64,000 nucleotides of DNA. Source: Bradyrhizobium sp. URHD0069 (GTDB taxonomy: Bacteria > Pseudomonadota > Alphaproteobacteria > Rhizobiales > Xanthobacteraceae). Location of the stretch: contig NZ_JNIJ01000023.1 of the NCBI RefSeq assembly GCF_000701345.1, forward strand, positions 50,653-114,652, written 5' to 3'. Position numbers and translations under genes: made by a program. This document shows positions 18,673-28,411 of this stretch, piece by piece (position 1 is the first letter of the stretch; every line of letters starts with the position of its first letter). The notes below the pieces were generated by a model. That model did no database searches and was not told where the DNA came from. It saw only the letters and a program-made list of their open reading frames with translations.

Positions 18673-19878
18673 TTATCCGCGCATAGCCTCGACCAGCGGC
18701 TGCGGCCGCGCCGCGCTTTTTTCCAGTGCGCGATTCGCGGTCGCGCTTTGGATAAACCCGCCGCCAAGCACGCGCGCCTGCCCCTGTTGTGCATCGTAAA
18801 ACACGCAGGCCTGGCCGGGGGATACGCCTTCCTCGCCTGCGACGAGTTCGACTTCATAGCCGCCATTGGCGGCGCGCAGCCACGCCGGCTGCGGCGCGCG
18901 GGTCGATCGCACCCGCACGAACATCTCCAGACCCTCGCCGACCGCGCGGTCGAGCGCGCCATCGCCGATCCAGTTGACGTCGCGCAGCGCGATGCGATCC
19001 ATCCGTAACGCCTCGCGCGGGCCTACTACAACGCGGTGGCTAGCTGCGTCCAACCGCACCACATACAAAGGCGCGCTGGAGGCGATGCCCAATCCGCGCC
19101 GCTGGCCGACGGTGAAATGAATGATGCCCTGATGCGTGCCGATGGTGCGGCCGTCAAGATCGACGATGTCGCCGGGCTCGATGGCATTCGGCCGTAACCG
19201 GCCGATAATGTCGGTATAGCGCCCGGTGGGCACGAAGCAGATATCCTGGCTGTCATGCTTGTCCGCGACGTTAAGGCCGAAGCGGCGCGCCAGTTCACGC
19301 GTCTGCGTCTTGGTCATGTCACCCAGCGGAAAGCGCAGGTAGTCGAGTTGCTCGCGCGTGGTCGCGAACAGGAAATAGCTCTGGTCGCGATCGGCATCGG
19401 CGGCGCAAACCAGCGCCCGCGAGCCATCGCTCGAGCGGCGCGATGCGACATAGTGGCCGGTGGCGAGCGCGGAGGCGCCGAGTTCGCGCGCGGTCGCCAG
19501 CAGATCGCGAAACTTGATCGAGCGGTTGCACTCGATGCAGGGCACGGGGGTTTCGCCCGAAGCGTAGCTGTCGGCAAAATTGTCGATCACCGATTCACGA
19601 AAGCGGTCCTCGTAATCCAGCACGTAATGCGGAATGCCGATCCGCTCCGCGACATTGCGGGCATCATGGATGTCCTGCCCGGCGCAGCAGGCGCCCTTGC
19701 GGTGGGTGGCCGCGCCATGATCGTAAAGCTGCAGCGTGATGCCGACGACGTCGTACCCCTCCGACTTCAACAGCGCAGCCGTCGCCGAAGAATCGACGCC
19801 GCCGGACATCGCGACGACGACCCTTGTGTCCTCAGGACGGCCTTCAATATCCAGACTGTTGAGCATGGTTCCGGTCAT
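18673..19878 (-). CDS. mnmA: tRNA-specific 2-thiouridylase
   Basis: MnmA installs sulfur at C2 of the wobble uridine in tRNA for Glu, Gln and Lys. The ATP-pyrophosphatase loop SGGVDSS is at residues 25-31, and the two catalytic cysteines lie in PCIECN and DICFVP. QSYFLF and the C-terminal substrate-binding domain ([11 protein letters not shown]) are intact. Length 401 is normal, with a short N-terminal extension; a second ATG at 19866 is possible. It is transcribed away from the flagellar fliK gene. Confidence 0.95.
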   Translation of the reverse strand: MTGTMLNSLDIEGRPEDTRVVVAMSGGVDSSATAALLKSEGYDVVGITLQLYDHGAATHRKGACCAGQDIHDARNVAERIGIPHYVLDYEDRFRESVIDNFADSYASGETPVPCIECNRSIKFRDLLATARELGASALATGHYVASRRSSDGSRALVCAADADRDQSYFLFATTREQLDYLRFPLGDMTKTQTRELARRFGLNVADKHDSQDICFVPTGRYTDIIGRLRPNAIEPGDIVDLDGRTIGTHQGIIHFTVGQRRGLGIASSAPLYVVRLDAASHRVVVGPREALRMDRIALRDVNWIGDGALDRAVGEGLEMFVRVRSTRAPQPAWLRAANGGYEVELVAGEEGVSPGQACVFYDAQQGQARVLGGGFIQSATANRALEKSAARPQPLVEAMRG

Positions 19879-20166
19879 TGATGCGATCGCGGCGGCATCA
19901 AACGCATCGCGATCAGTAAGCCATTTTGCGATTAGACCGCCTTGGAGCGGCTCCGGGAAAGCGGGTTCGCCTTATCGGAACGGCTGAAAAGCTGCTCTTT
20001 AATATAGGCCGTATTCCCGTGAGGCAATCGCGCTCCCCGTGATTTGCACGCAGCAACCGGCAAATCTTGCCGCCGGGCAGAAAAAGGGCCGGCGCTGGGA
20101 CTCCGTAGTTTGCTCGACACAGGCGCAAGTCATTGAAATTAATTGATATTTTTTTGGAAGCCGACG

Positions 20167-20182
20167 TGGCCCGGTCCTTGCT
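20167..20182 (+). promoter_or_regulatory. Sigma-54 (RpoN) promoter upstream of fliK
   Basis: tggcccggtccttgct fits the -24/-12 consensus TGGCacg-N4-TTGCt, with GG and GC 10 bases apart. It lies 36 nt before the fliK start. Flagellar genes of this class need sigma-54 plus the FlbD activator, encoded at 27032-28411. The rest of the 339-bp gap (19879-20217) shows no gene. Confidence 0.8.
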
Positions 20183-20217
20183 GCTCTGAGGGTCCAGTTT
20201 CATTACGAGAGGCCGCC

Positions 20218-21939
20218 GTGGTCAGCGTCACGTCAGAAGCAGCAGCAAGCGTGTCTTTTCAGACCGCACCGCCAAAGTCTGCCAAGTCCGATTCATCGCA
20301 GGGAAACGACAGTTTCGCGGCATTGATCGATCATAGCAACACGCCAGCCGATACCGGCAATGATCGCGCCGCCTTCACGGCACAGCAGCAATCCGCGTCG
20401 CAGCGCCGCGCCGACGACCGGTCGGCCGCCGCCGACAACAGGCGATCGCGCGATGCCGGGTCTGCCGATCGGCCAGCCAGGAACAATTCGGACGATCGCG
20501 ACACCACCGCCAAGCGGGCCTCCGACGTCAATGCCGACGCCGATGCTGACGCGGTGCCGCCATCCAGAACAAAGACCAGCGCCTCGAAGGCCGACACCCC
20601 TAAAACAACGGAAAAATCGTCTTCCGAGACCACTTCTGCAGCCGACGCTTCAACTGTTCCCGACGTTTCAGCGCAGCAGGACGCAGCGGCCGTGACAACG
20701 CCGAATGCGGTGGCTGTCGCAATTCCCGTTACCGTCGCGTCGACGGATATTCCCGCGGCAGCGCCTTCATCCGGCAGTGCCACCGCGCCTTCATCCGGCA
20801 ATGCCAGCGCGCCGCTCGCGATTGCTGCGGCGGCTATTGCTGCCAGCGCGCCGGCCACGGCCGCACCATCAGCGCAGGTCGAGAGCGATTCCGACGCAAC
20901 GGCCGCCGTGCCGGTATCGGTAGCGGCTACCGCATCCGCAGTTACCACCGCAGCCACCTCGGATGCGGCCGTGACCCCAGAGATCGCTGTTGGCGCCGCG
21001 AGCGAGGCAGTCGCCGCGCCCGTGAAGCAACCGGTCACGCCGAGCGATGCGGCCGCGGCCACCGATCTGGCATTGACCGCGGCTGTTGCCGCGCCGGCAC
21101 CCGTGGCATCGAAGCCCGCGCCCCTCAAGGCCACAGCCGCCGCGCCAATGAAAGTCGCCGCGTCGGGCGTCTCAGATGTCGCGCCGGACGCATCAGATCC
21201 GTCCGCGACCGCCGCGCCGGTCGACTCGGCTCAGAACAAACTTGCGCAACCACAATTAGGAGTCGCAGCCAAGCAGGAAGGCGCCAGCGGTGTTGCCGAT
21301 ACGGCGAAAGCAGATGCCTCCGCCAGCCCATCATTGCCAACGCCGCCCGCCGCATCGGCCCATGAGCACTCGCCGGTCGCCGCGACCGCACATCCGGCAA
21401 TCAATTCCTCCGACACAGGCGCGCAAGCGACAGGCACGATCCAGCTGCCGCTCACTTCCGCAGCGGCCACGGCCGGTCCCGCGGCACCCCTAAGCGTCAC
21501 GGCGGCAACGAACACAGCGGTGCCATTGAGCGGGCTCGCGCTTGAGATCGCCATCTCGGCACGAAGCGGCAAGAGCCGTTTCGAGATCCGGCTCGATCCG
21601 GCCGATCTCGGCCGCATCGATGTTCGCATCGATGTCGATCGCGACGGCCGGGTCACCTCCCATCTGACGGTCGAAAAGCCGGAAACGCTATCCATGCTGC
21701 GCCAGGACGCGCCTCAGCTGCAGCGCCAGCTGGATGATGCCGGCTTCAAGACCGGCAATGGCGGTCTGCAATTCAGTCTGCGTGACCAGTCCTCGTCCGG
21801 GCAGAACAACGACAACGAATCCGGCCGCCATGCGCAGCGGCTGGTTATCAGCGATGAAGATTCGATTCCCGCGGCGGTCGCGGGACGAACATATGGCCGC
21901 GTGCTCGGATCGAGCAGCGGCGTCGACATCAGGGTCTAA
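20218..21939 (+). CDS. fliK: Flagellar hook-length control protein FliK
   Basis: The start is GTG 20218, preceded by gagagg, shortly after a sigma-54 promoter. Of 573 residues, the first 420 or so are a low-complexity Ala/Thr/Ser/Pro/Asp region, as usual for the ruler part of FliK. The C-terminal domain holds the conserved hook-length signature: FEIRLDPADLGRIDVRIDVD, then TVEKPETLSMLRQDAPQLQRQLDDAGF. FliK is secreted through the flagellar export gate and switches export specificity when the hook reaches its length. An imperfect 24-bp repeat (gcgccttcatccggcaRtgcc...) occurs at 20761-20810. flgD follows after 10 nt. Confidence 0.88.
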   Translation: MVSVTSEAAASVSFQTAPPKSAKSDSSQGNDSFAALIDHSNTPADTGNDRAAFTAQQQSASQRRADDRSAAADNRRSRDAGSADRPARNNSDDRDTTAKRASDVNADADADAVPPSRTKTSASKADTPKTTEKSSSETTSAADASTVPDVSAQQDAAAVTTPNAVAVAIPVTVASTDIPAAAPSSGSATAPSSGNASAPLAIAAAAIAASAPATAAPSAQVESDSDATAAVPVSVAATASAVTTAATSDAAVTPEIAVGAASEAVAAPVKQPVTPSDAAAATDLALTAAVAAPAPVASKPAPLKATAAAPMKVAASGVSDVAPDASDPSATAAPVDSAQNKLAQPQLGVAAKQEGASGVADTAKADASASPSLPTPPAASAHEHSPVAATAHPAINSSDTGAQATGTIQLPLTSAAATAGPAAPLSVTAATNTAVPLSGLALEIAISARSGKSRFEIRLDPADLGRIDVRIDVDRDGRVTSHLTVEKPETLSMLRQDAPQLQRQLDDAGFKTGNGGLQFSLRDQSSSGQNNDNESGRHAQRLVISDEDSIPAAVAGRTYGRVLGSSSGVDIRV

Positions 21940-21949
21940 GGAGACGGAC

Positions 21950-22624
21950 ATGGCAGCAGCATCAGGCGTCAACCAAGTCGTTTCGGGAACCACTCCCCTA
22001 CCGGCTACATCCTCGTCCACTGCCGGCGCGACGATCGCCGGAAATTTTCAAACGTTTCTGACGCTATTGACGACGCAATTGCAAAACCAGAATCCGCTCG
22101 ATCCGCTGGACACCAACCAGTTCAGCCAGCAGCTGGTGCAATTTGCTGGCGTCGAGCAGCAACTCAGGACCAACGACCAACTGGCCTCGTTGATCACGCT
22201 GCAGCAGACCGCGCAATCGACGCAGGCGCTGGGCTTCGTCGGCAGGACCGCTGTCGTCGACGGCGACACCGCAACCATGACCAACGCCATTGCCGGGTGG
22301 AGTCTCGATATTCCGACCAAAGCCAACATGCACGTCTCGATCACCAACAGTACCGGACAAACCGTCTTCAGCGGCAGTTACCCCGTCGACGCCGGCCCCA
22401 ATCAGGTCTTCGGCTGGGACGGCAAGGGCAATAACGGCGAGCAGTGGCCGGACGGCAAGTACAAGCTGACCACGACCGCGACCGACCCCGCGGGCAATCC
22501 GGTGGCTATCGTCACGCGGATCCACGGCGTGGTCAGTTCGGTGGATCTCACCCAGTCGCCGCCGTTGCTGTCGATCGGCGGCCAGACCTACACGATCAGC
22601 CAGATCAGGAGCATCGTCGGCTAG
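21950..22624 (+). CDS. flgD: Flagellar hook assembly (capping) protein FlgD
   Basis: The ATG at 21950 has an AAGGAGAC site and follows fliK by 10 nt. The 224-residue protein has the FlgD N-terminal motif FLTLLTTQLQNQNPLDPLDTNQF, the VEQQL segment, and a C-terminal Ig-like domain with FGWDGKGNNGEQWPDGKYKLT. FlgD forms the cap under which hook subunits polymerise and is then lost. FliK and FlgD are both needed for hook building, so the two-gene sigma-54 unit is functionally coherent. Confidence 0.95.
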   Translation: MAAASGVNQVVSGTTPLPATSSSTAGATIAGNFQTFLTLLTTQLQNQNPLDPLDTNQFSQQLVQFAGVEQQLRTNDQLASLITLQQTAQSTQALGFVGRTAVVDGDTATMTNAIAGWSLDIPTKANMHVSITNSTGQTVFSGSYPVDAGPNQVFGWDGKGNNGEQWPDGKYKLTTTATDPAGNPVAIVTRIHGVVSSVDLTQSPPLLSIGGQTYTISQIRSIVG

Positions 22625-22679
22625 TCCCCGGCACCGAGGGCTCGCCGGATCGAGCCCTTCTCAATCATTCGCAACCCGC

Positions 22680-22711
22680 TTCGGCCCGGCGCCTCCAGAC
22701 GCCGGGCCGAA
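22680..22711 (+). terminator. 12-bp hairpin after flgD
   Basis: ttcggcccggcg and cgccgggccgaa form a perfect 12-bp stem with the loop cctccaga, 55 nt after flgD. It lacks a T-run, so it may be an attenuator or 3'-end stabiliser rather than a strict intrinsic terminator. Confidence 0.6.
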
Positions 22712-22828
22712 CGCGTTGCAGGCATTTTCAAGGAGATTCGTATTGATGCCTTGGGCTTAGGCAAATTTTAAGTCGCGGGGCGTAGGTTGCCAGGGTGAGT
22801 TCAGTGGTTGAGAGTTTGTGAGTACGCC

Positions 22829-23104
22829 ATGACAGAACCCCATCGCCCGAGGGTAAAATACGTCATCGGGCCCGACGGCAGTCCGTTAACAATTGCGGAT
22901 CTGCCTGCGCCCGGGACGAAACGTTGGGTTATCCGCCGGAAGGCCGAAGTCGTTGCCGCGGTCCGCGGCGGCCTGCTCTCCCTTGAGGAGGCTTGCAGCC
23001 GTTACACGCTGACCGTCGACGAGTTCCTTTCCTGGCAATTTTCCATCGATCAGCATGGCCTTGCCGGACTGCGCACCACCCGCATCCAGCAATATCGCCA
23101 ATAA
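22829..23104 (+). CDS. sciP: CtrA inhibitor SciP (DUF1153)
   Basis: The 91-residue protein shows the DUF1153/SciP sequence: RPRVKYVIGPDGSPLTIADLP, RWVIRRKAEVVAAVRGGLLS, YTLTVDEFLSWQ, forming a helix-turn-helix. In Caulobacter SciP binds CtrA-controlled promoters and blocks their activation. Here it sits between two flagellar transcription units and directly before a CtrA-like box. It has its own terminator, so it is probably monocistronic. The ATG at 22829 is chosen because conservation begins at MTEPHRPR. Confidence 0.9.
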   Translation: MTEPHRPRVKYVIGPDGSPLTIADLPAPGTKRWVIRRKAEVVAAVRGGLLSLEEACSRYTLTVDEFLSWQFSIDQHGLAGLRTTRIQQYRQ

Positions 23105-23130
23105 AACCCTCCAGACCAACACATTTGAAG

Positions 23131-23164
23131 AAAATCGGCTTCGTTTTGCGAAGCCGATTTTTTT
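23131..23164 (+). terminator. Rho-independent terminator of sciP
   Basis: aaaatcggcttcg and cgaagccgatttt pair over 13 bp with loop ttttg, followed by a T-run. It ends 27-60 nt after the sciP stop. Confidence 0.88.
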
Positions 23165-23188
23165 GATGTTCAACTTTCGCCCCAGCCC

Positions 23189-23206
23189 TTAACCCGCGTT
23201 AACCAT
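23189..23206 (+). promoter_or_regulatory. CtrA-type binding box upstream of fliF
   Basis: ttaacccgcgttaaccat contains two ttaacc repeats 10 bp apart and the half-site TTAACCAT. The classical CtrA box is TTAA-N7-TTAA; here the spacing is N6, so affinity is uncertain. Its place 70 bp before the fliF start and beside sciP fits a CtrA-controlled early flagellar operon. Confidence 0.6.
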
Positions 23207-23275
23207 ATCGAAACCATCCCATAGGCAATAATTGCCCAGTCGGCCCTTGGGGCCGAATTTGTGGGGGCGGTTGGT

Positions 23276-24892
23276 TTGCAGGGTCTTGTAGACTTCCTAA
23301 AAGGTCTGGGCGCTTCGCGGTTGATGGCGATGGTCGCGGTGACGGTCGCGCTGATCGGCTTCTTCGCGTTTGTCATCATGCGCGTCACGACGCCGCAGAT
23401 GACCACCCTGTTTACCGACCTTAGCGTCGAGGACTCGTCCGGGATCGTCAAGGACCTGGAACGCCAGGCCATTCCCTTCGAGCTGCGCAACGATGGCACC
23501 GTGATCATGGTGCCGAAGGACAAGGTCATACGGCTGCGGATGAAGCTCGCCGAAGGCGGCCTGCCCAAGGGCGGCGGCGTCGGTTACGAGATTTTCGACA
23601 AATCCGACGCGCTCGGCAGCACGAGCTTCGTCCAGAACATCAATCATTTGCGGGCACTGGAGGGCGAACTGGCCCGTACCATCCGCGCCATCGACCGCAT
23701 CCAGGCGGCCCGGGTGCATCTGGTGCTGCCCGAACGGCCGCTGTTCTCGCGCGAGACGCTCGAACCCTCGGCCTCGATCGTGGTGCGCGTGCGCGGTACG
23801 CTCGAACCGCAGCAGATTCGCGCCATCCGTCACGTCGTCGCTTCCGCCGTCAAGGGGTTGAAGCCGCAACGGGTGTCGATCGTCGACGAGGCCGGTCAAT
23901 TGCTCGCCGACGGTGCCACCGGCGACACCGATAATGCCATCGGCGACGAGCGCCGGGCCGGCTTCGAGAAGCGGATGCGCAACCAGATCGAGGCGATCGT
24001 ATCGTCGGTGGTCGGCGCCGGCCGCGCCCGGGTCCAGCTCTCGGCCGACTTCGACTACAACAAGATTACCCAGACCTCGGACCGCTTCGATCCCGAAGGC
24101 CGGGTGCTGCGCTCGAGCCAGACCCGGGAAGAGTCCAGCGCGACCGCCGACAATAGCGGTCAGGTCACCGTCAACAATGAATTGCCGGGCAACCAGAATA
24201 GAGACAATGCGGCCACGGCGCGCGAGCAGAGCAAGAAAACCGAAGAAACCAACAACTACGAGATTTCCCGCACCACCAAGACCGAAGTGACCGAGATCGG
24301 ACGGGTCAACCGCCTCTCGGTCGCCGTGTTGGTCGACGGCAGCTATTCCAAGAATGACAAAGGCGAGATGGTCTATCAGGAGCGCAGCAAGGAACAGCTG
24401 GACCGCATCGCGGCGCTGGTGCGTTCGGCGATCGGCTTCGACCAGAAGCGCGGCGACCAGGTCGAGGTCGTGAACCTCAAATTCGCCGAAGCGCCGGCCG
24501 TCGTCCCGATCGGCGAGGCCACCGGCCTGCTCGGCATGCTGCAGTTCACCAAGGACGACATCATGTACGTCATCGAACTCGGCGTCATGATGCTGCTCGG
24601 GCTTGTGGTGCTGTTCATGGTGATCCGGCCGCTGGTCAGGCGCATCATCGCTTCCGAACAGATGGCCTCGCTTACCCGCGACGCCTCGGTGCCGGCGCTG
24701 ACCGACGGCAGCGCACAAGCCGTCACCGGCCAGAACCTTGTTCCCAATGCCACCGCGCAGATGATCGACGTGGCTCAGGTTCAGGGCCAGGTTCACGCGC
24801 AGGCGGTGCATCGCGTCGGTGAACTGGCTGAGCGAAATCCCAACGAAACCGCGTCCATTGTTCGTCAATGGCTCGCCGAGCCCGTCACGTGA
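23276..24892 (+). CDS. fliF: Flagellar MS-ring protein FliF
   Basis: FliF forms the inner-membrane MS ring on which the motor and export gate are built. The 538-residue protein has an N-terminal membrane helix (about residues 17-40), the YscJ-like domain (TDLSVEDSSGIVKDLERQ), the beta-collar region with acidic/Asn-rich disorder (about 260-345), a second membrane helix (about 428-450) and a FliG-binding C-terminus (VGELAERNPNETASIVRQWL). The TTG at 23276, giving MQGLVDFLKGLG, has a GGGGGCGG site and matches related starts I recall; GTG 23261 is an alternative. First gene of the operon. Confidence 0.93.
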   Translation: MQGLVDFLKGLGASRLMAMVAVTVALIGFFAFVIMRVTTPQMTTLFTDLSVEDSSGIVKDLERQAIPFELRNDGTVIMVPKDKVIRLRMKLAEGGLPKGGGVGYEIFDKSDALGSTSFVQNINHLRALEGELARTIRAIDRIQAARVHLVLPERPLFSRETLEPSASIVVRVRGTLEPQQIRAIRHVVASAVKGLKPQRVSIVDEAGQLLADGATGDTDNAIGDERRAGFEKRMRNQIEAIVSSVVGAGRARVQLSADFDYNKITQTSDRFDPEGRVLRSSQTREESSATADNSGQVTVNNELPGNQNRDNAATAREQSKKTEETNNYEISRTTKTEVTEIGRVNRLSVAVLVDGSYSKNDKGEMVYQERSKEQLDRIAALVRSAIGFDQKRGDQVEVVNLKFAEAPAVVPIGEATGLLGMLQFTKDDIMYVIELGVMMLLGLVVLFMVIRPLVRRIIASEQMASLTRDASVPALTDGSAQAVTGQNLVPNATAQMIDVAQVQGQVHAQAVHRVGELAERNPNETASIVRQWLAEPVT

Positions 24893-24898
24893 TCTGAC

Positions 24899-25981
24899 AT
24901 GACCGTACCGCAAACCACAAACTCCGACGATATCACCAGCGTCATCGCTAACCTGGCGAGCCGTCAGAGCAGTCGTCCGAAAGGTCCGTCATTGAGCGGT
25001 CCGAAACGAGCCGCGATTCTGATGCTGGCGCTGGGAGAGCAATATGGCGGCAAGGTCTGGTCGCTGCTCGATGATGACGAAGTGCGCGAACTGTCGATGA
25101 TGATGTCGACGCTCGGCACCGTCGAAGTCGACGTTGTGGAAGACCTGCTGCTCGAGTTCGTGTCGCGGATGTCGGCGTCCGGCGCGTTGATGGGAACGTT
25201 CGACGCCACCGAACGGCTGCTGCAGCAATATCTGCCGTCCGAGCGCGTCACCGGCATCATGGATGAAATTCGCGGGCCCGCGGGCCGCAACATGTGGGAG
25301 AAGCTTTCCAACGTTCAGGAAGAGGTGCTCGCCAACTATCTCAAGAACGAGTATCCGCAGACCATCGCCGTGGTGCTGTCGAAGCTGAAGCCGGAGCACG
25401 CCGCGCGCGTGCTTGCGATCCTGCCCGAAGACATGGCGCTCGATGTCGTCAACAGGATGCTGAAGATGGAGGCGGTGCAGAAGGAAGTGATCGAGCGCGT
25501 CGAGCAGACGCTTCGCAGCGAATTCATGTCCAACCTCTCGCAGACCCGCCGCCGCGACGCCCACGAGGTGATGGCCGAAATCTTCAACAATTTCGACCGT
25601 CAGACCGAAACTCGCTTCATCACTTCGCTGGAAGAGGAGAACCGCGAGGCGGCCGAACGGATCAAGGCGCTGATGTTCACCTTCGACGATCTCGTCAAGC
25701 TCGACTCAGCGTCGGCGCAAACGCTGATGCGCCACATCGACAAAGACAAGCTCGGCATCGCCCTGAAGAGCGCCAACGAAGACGTTCGCGGTTTCTTCCT
25801 CGGCAACATGTCGTCCCGCGCCGGCAAGATGCTGCTCGACGACATGGCAGCACTTGGACCGGTGCGGTTGCGCGATGTGGACGAGGCGCAGGCGCTGCTC
25901 GTCAATCTCGCAAAGGACCTCGCGGCCAAGGGCGAGATTATGCTGACCAAGAACCGCGCCGACGACGAGCTGGTGTACTGA
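24899..25981 (+). CDS. fliG: Flagellar motor switch protein FliG
   Basis: FliG links the MS ring to the C ring and contacts the stator. The 360-residue protein has the N-terminal FliF-binding domain ([14 protein letters not shown]), the middle domain with [28 protein letters not shown] (normally EHPQT, so His is Tyr here) and the C-terminal torque helix with charged residues in [25 protein letters not shown]. It lies 6 nt after fliF and its stop overlaps the fliH ATG (TGATG). Confidence 0.95.
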   Translation: MTVPQTTNSDDITSVIANLASRQSSRPKGPSLSGPKRAAILMLALGEQYGGKVWSLLDDDEVRELSMMMSTLGTVEVDVVEDLLLEFVSRMSASGALMGTFDATERLLQQYLPSERVTGIMDEIRGPAGRNMWEKLSNVQEEVLANYLKNEYPQTIAVVLSKLKPEHAARVLAILPEDMALDVVNRMLKMEAVQKEVIERVEQTLRSEFMSNLSQTRRRDAHEVMAEIFNNFDRQTETRFITSLEEENREAAERIKALMFTFDDLVKLDSASAQTLMRHIDKDKLGIALKSANEDVRGFFLGNMSSRAGKMLLDDMAALGPVRLRDVDEAQALLVNLAKDLAAKGEIMLTKNRADDELVY

Positions 25982-26628
25982 TGGCCGCGCCCGCAAAATT
26001 TCTGTTCGACATGGACTTCTCCGCGCCGGACAAGACGCGCGAGCGGCCGGCTACGCCGACCGAAATCGCGCAGAAGATCGCTTCCGCCGAAGCCCGCGCC
26101 TATCGCGACGGCTACGACGCCGGACAGCGCGAGGCGAAGGCGGAAAGCGACCGCCGCACCGCGCTGGCGCTCGAGGAGATCGGGATCGCCATCCAGGGCA
26201 TCGCCGCACGCTTCTCCGGAATTGAAACCCGGATGGAGACCGAAGCCGTCGATGTCGCGGTGGCCGTGGCGCGCAAGCTGTGCACTGAATTGATTTCCAA
26301 CGAGCCGCTCGGTGAGATCAGCGGGCTGGTGAGCGATTGTTTCTCGCATCTGGTCTCGACGCCGCATCTCGTGGTCCGAATCAGCGATTCCCTCTACGAG
26401 GCCGCGCGGGAGCGGATCGAACGGCTGGCCAAACAGAGCGGCTTCGAGGGCCGTCTCGTGATCCTGGCGGAGCCGGACATCGCGACCGGCGATTGCAAGA
26501 TCGAGTGGGCCGACGGCGGGGTCGTGCTGGAGCGCGCGGCGATCGAAGCAAAGATCAACGAACTAGTCGGGCGCTACATGGCGTCCCGCGATCAGGCCGC
26601 AAGCCCGGCCATGAGGATTGAACCATGA
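25981..26628 (+). CDS. fliH: Flagellar assembly protein FliH
   Basis: The ATG overlaps the fliG stop. The 215-residue product has an N-terminal stretch then Ala/Glu-rich helix with small residues spaced for helix packing (IASAEARAYRDGYDAGQREAKAE), and a C-terminal domain with ISDSLYEAARERIERLA and DCKIEWADGGVVLE, like the FliH/HrpE/YscL family. FliH binds and holds the FliI ATPase at the export gate; fliI itself is not in this window. The next gene overlaps by 4 nt. Confidence 0.85.
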   Translation: MAAPAKFLFDMDFSAPDKTRERPATPTEIAQKIASAEARAYRDGYDAGQREAKAESDRRTALALEEIGIAIQGIAARFSGIETRMETEAVDVAVAVARKLCTELISNEPLGEISGLVSDCFSHLVSTPHLVVRISDSLYEAARERIERLAKQSGFEGRLVILAEPDIATGDCKIEWADGGVVLERAAIEAKINELVGRYMASRDQAASPAMRIEP

Positions 26629-26975
26629 GTGACACCGACGCACAGGTTCCGCTGCCGGATCTCAACGCCGCCGACGCGCCGTCGATCGATGAGGTGGCGT
26701 ATCACGAGGACGAGAACGCTTCGCGCATTGCCGCCGATCTTGAGGCCGTATTTGACGTGCCGGTGCAGGTCTCGGCCGTGCTCGGCCGCTCGAAGATGGA
26801 TATCGGGGAATTGCTGAAGCTCGGACCCGGCACCGTGCTCGAACTCGACCGCCGCGTCGGCGAAGCCATCGACATCTATGTCAACAACCGCCTGGTGGCG
26901 CGGGGCGAGGTGGTGCTGGTCGAAGACAGGCTTGGCGTGACCATGACGGAAATCATCAAGGCGGAACGCACCTGA
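26625..26975 (+). CDS. fliN: Flagellar motor switch protein FliN
   Basis: This 116-residue protein overlaps fliH by 4 nt. The SpoA/FliN domain is complete: VFDVPVQVSAVLGRSKMDIGELLKL, GTVLELDRRVGEAIDIYVNNRLVARGEVVLVEDRLGVTMTEII. FliN forms the lower C ring and the docking site for FliH. The acidic N-terminus of about 40 residues is typical of alphaproteobacteria. Confidence 0.96.
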   Translation: MSDTDAQVPLPDLNAADAPSIDEVAYHEDENASRIAADLEAVFDVPVQVSAVLGRSKMDIGELLKLGPGTVLELDRRVGEAIDIYVNNRLVARGEVVLVEDRLGVTMTEIIKAERT

Positions 26976-27031
26976 GGCTGGTTTAACGATAAGGCGCACC
27001 ACGGGCGCGAACACACGGACAGGAGATTACC

Positions 27032-28411
27032 ATGCGTCTTCTCATCGTTGGCACATTGAAGGGCCAACTTACGACAGCCACCAAGATCGCCATGGACAAC
27101 GGCGCTTCCGTTACTCATGCGGAGGACCACGAACTGGCGATGCGCGTGCTGCGCGGCGGCAAGGGCGCCGACCTGCTGCTGGTCGACGTCGGCCTCGACA
27201 TCCGCGACCTCGTAATGCGGCTGGAAGCCGAACACATTCACGTACCGATCGTCGCCTGCGGCATCTCCAACGACGCCCGCGCCGCGGTCGCTGCGATCCA
27301 CGCCGGCGCCAAGGAATACATCCCGCTGCCGCCCGATCCGGAATTGATCGCTGCGGTGCTTGCTGCGGTGGCCAACGACTCCCGCGATCTGGTCTATCGC
27401 GACGAAGCGATGGCCAAGGTGATAAAGCTGGCACAGCAGATCGCCGGCTCCGACGCTTCCGTCATGATCACCGGCGAATCCGGCACCGGCAAGGAGGTGC
27501 TGGCGCGCTATGTCCACACCCGTTCCAACCGCGCCAAGAAGCCGTTCATCAGCATCAATTGCGCGGCGATCCCCGAGCACCTGCTGGAATCCGAACTGTT
27601 CGGCCACGAGAGGGGCGCGTTCACCGGCGCGGTTGCGCGGCGCATCGGAAAGTTCGAGGAGGCCACCGGCGGCACGCTGCTGCTGGACGAAATCTCCGAA
27701 ATGGATGTCCGGCTGCAGTCCAAATTACTGCGCGCGATCCAGGAGCGCGTGATCGATCGGGTCGGCGGCACCCGGCCGGTGCCGGTCGATATCCGCATCA
27801 TCGCGACCTCGAACCGCAACCTGGCCGACGCCGTGCGTGAAGGCACTTTCCGCGAGGACCTACTGTTCCGCCTCAACGTCGTGAACCTGAAGATACCGCC
27901 GCTGCGCGAACGCCCGGCGGACATTCTCGAACTGGCGCAGCACTTCGCGAAGAAATATTCCGAGGCCAACGGCGTGCCGGTGCGCCCCATCTCGGCCGAT
28001 GCCAGGCGGGTGCTGACGTCCAACCGCTGGCAGGGCAACGTCCGCGAACTGGAGAACACCATCCATCGTTCGGTGCTGATGGCGCAAGGCGACGAGATCG
28101 GCGCCGATGCGATCCTGACGCCGGACGGCGACCGCCTCGACATTGCGAAAACCGTGCCGGCGGTGGCGCACGCCACCTTCGCCGCCGAACAGGTGACCCG
28201 CGCCCTGGTCGGGCGCACCGTCGCCGACGTGGAGCGCGATCTCATTCTGGAGACGCTGAAGCATTGCCTCGGCAATCGCACCCACGCCGCGAATATCCTG
28301 GGCATCTCGATCCGCACGCTGCGCAACAAGCTGAACGAATACGCCGATGGTGGAGTGCCGATCACGCCCCCCGGTGCCGGCGATTATCACCGGGCGGCCG
28401 CGAGCGCATAA
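27032..28411 (+). CDS. flbD: Sigma-54-dependent flagellar transcription activator FlbD
   Basis: The 459-residue protein has an N-terminal receiver-like domain (residues 1-115), an AAA+ domain with Walker A GESGTGKE, the sigma-54 loop GAFTGA and Walker B LLLDE, and a C-terminal Fis-type helix-turn-helix ([19 protein letters not shown]). The receiver keeps an Asp in LLLVDVG but has LIVGTLKG where most receivers have an acidic pair, so canonical phosphorylation is unlikely; in Caulobacter FlbD is controlled by FliX instead. It should activate the sigma-54 promoter before fliK. An AGGAG site precedes the ATG. No flhA follows. Confidence 0.93.
   Translation: MRLLIVGTLKGQLTTATKIAMDNGASVTHAEDHELAMRVLRGGKGADLLLVDVGLDIRDLVMRLEAEHIHVPIVACGISNDARAAVAAIHAGAKEYIPLPPDPELIAAVLAAVANDSRDLVYRDEAMAKVIKLAQQIAGSDASVMITGESGTGKEVLARYVHTRSNRAKKPFISINCAAIPEHLLESELFGHERGAFTGAVARRIGKFEEATGGTLLLDEISEMDVRLQSKLLRAIQERVIDRVGGTRPVPVDIRIIATSNRNLADAVREGTFREDLLFRLNVVNLKIPPLRERPADILELAQHFAKKYSEANGVPVRPISADARRVLTSNRWQGNVRELENTIHRSVLMAQGDEIGADAILTPDGDRLDIAKTVPAVAHATFAAEQVTRALVGRTVADVERDLILETLKHCLGNRTHAANILGISIRTLRNKLNEYADGGVPITPPGAGDYHRAAASA

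Noticed and set aside
20331..21134. 267-codon minus-strand Ala-rich frame inside fliK
   Set aside because: Low-complexity antisense of the fliK Ala/Thr region, not a gene.
23297..24913. 538-codon minus-strand frame
   Set aside because: Antisense shadow of fliF, rich in His, Asp and Arg as expected from reversed codons.
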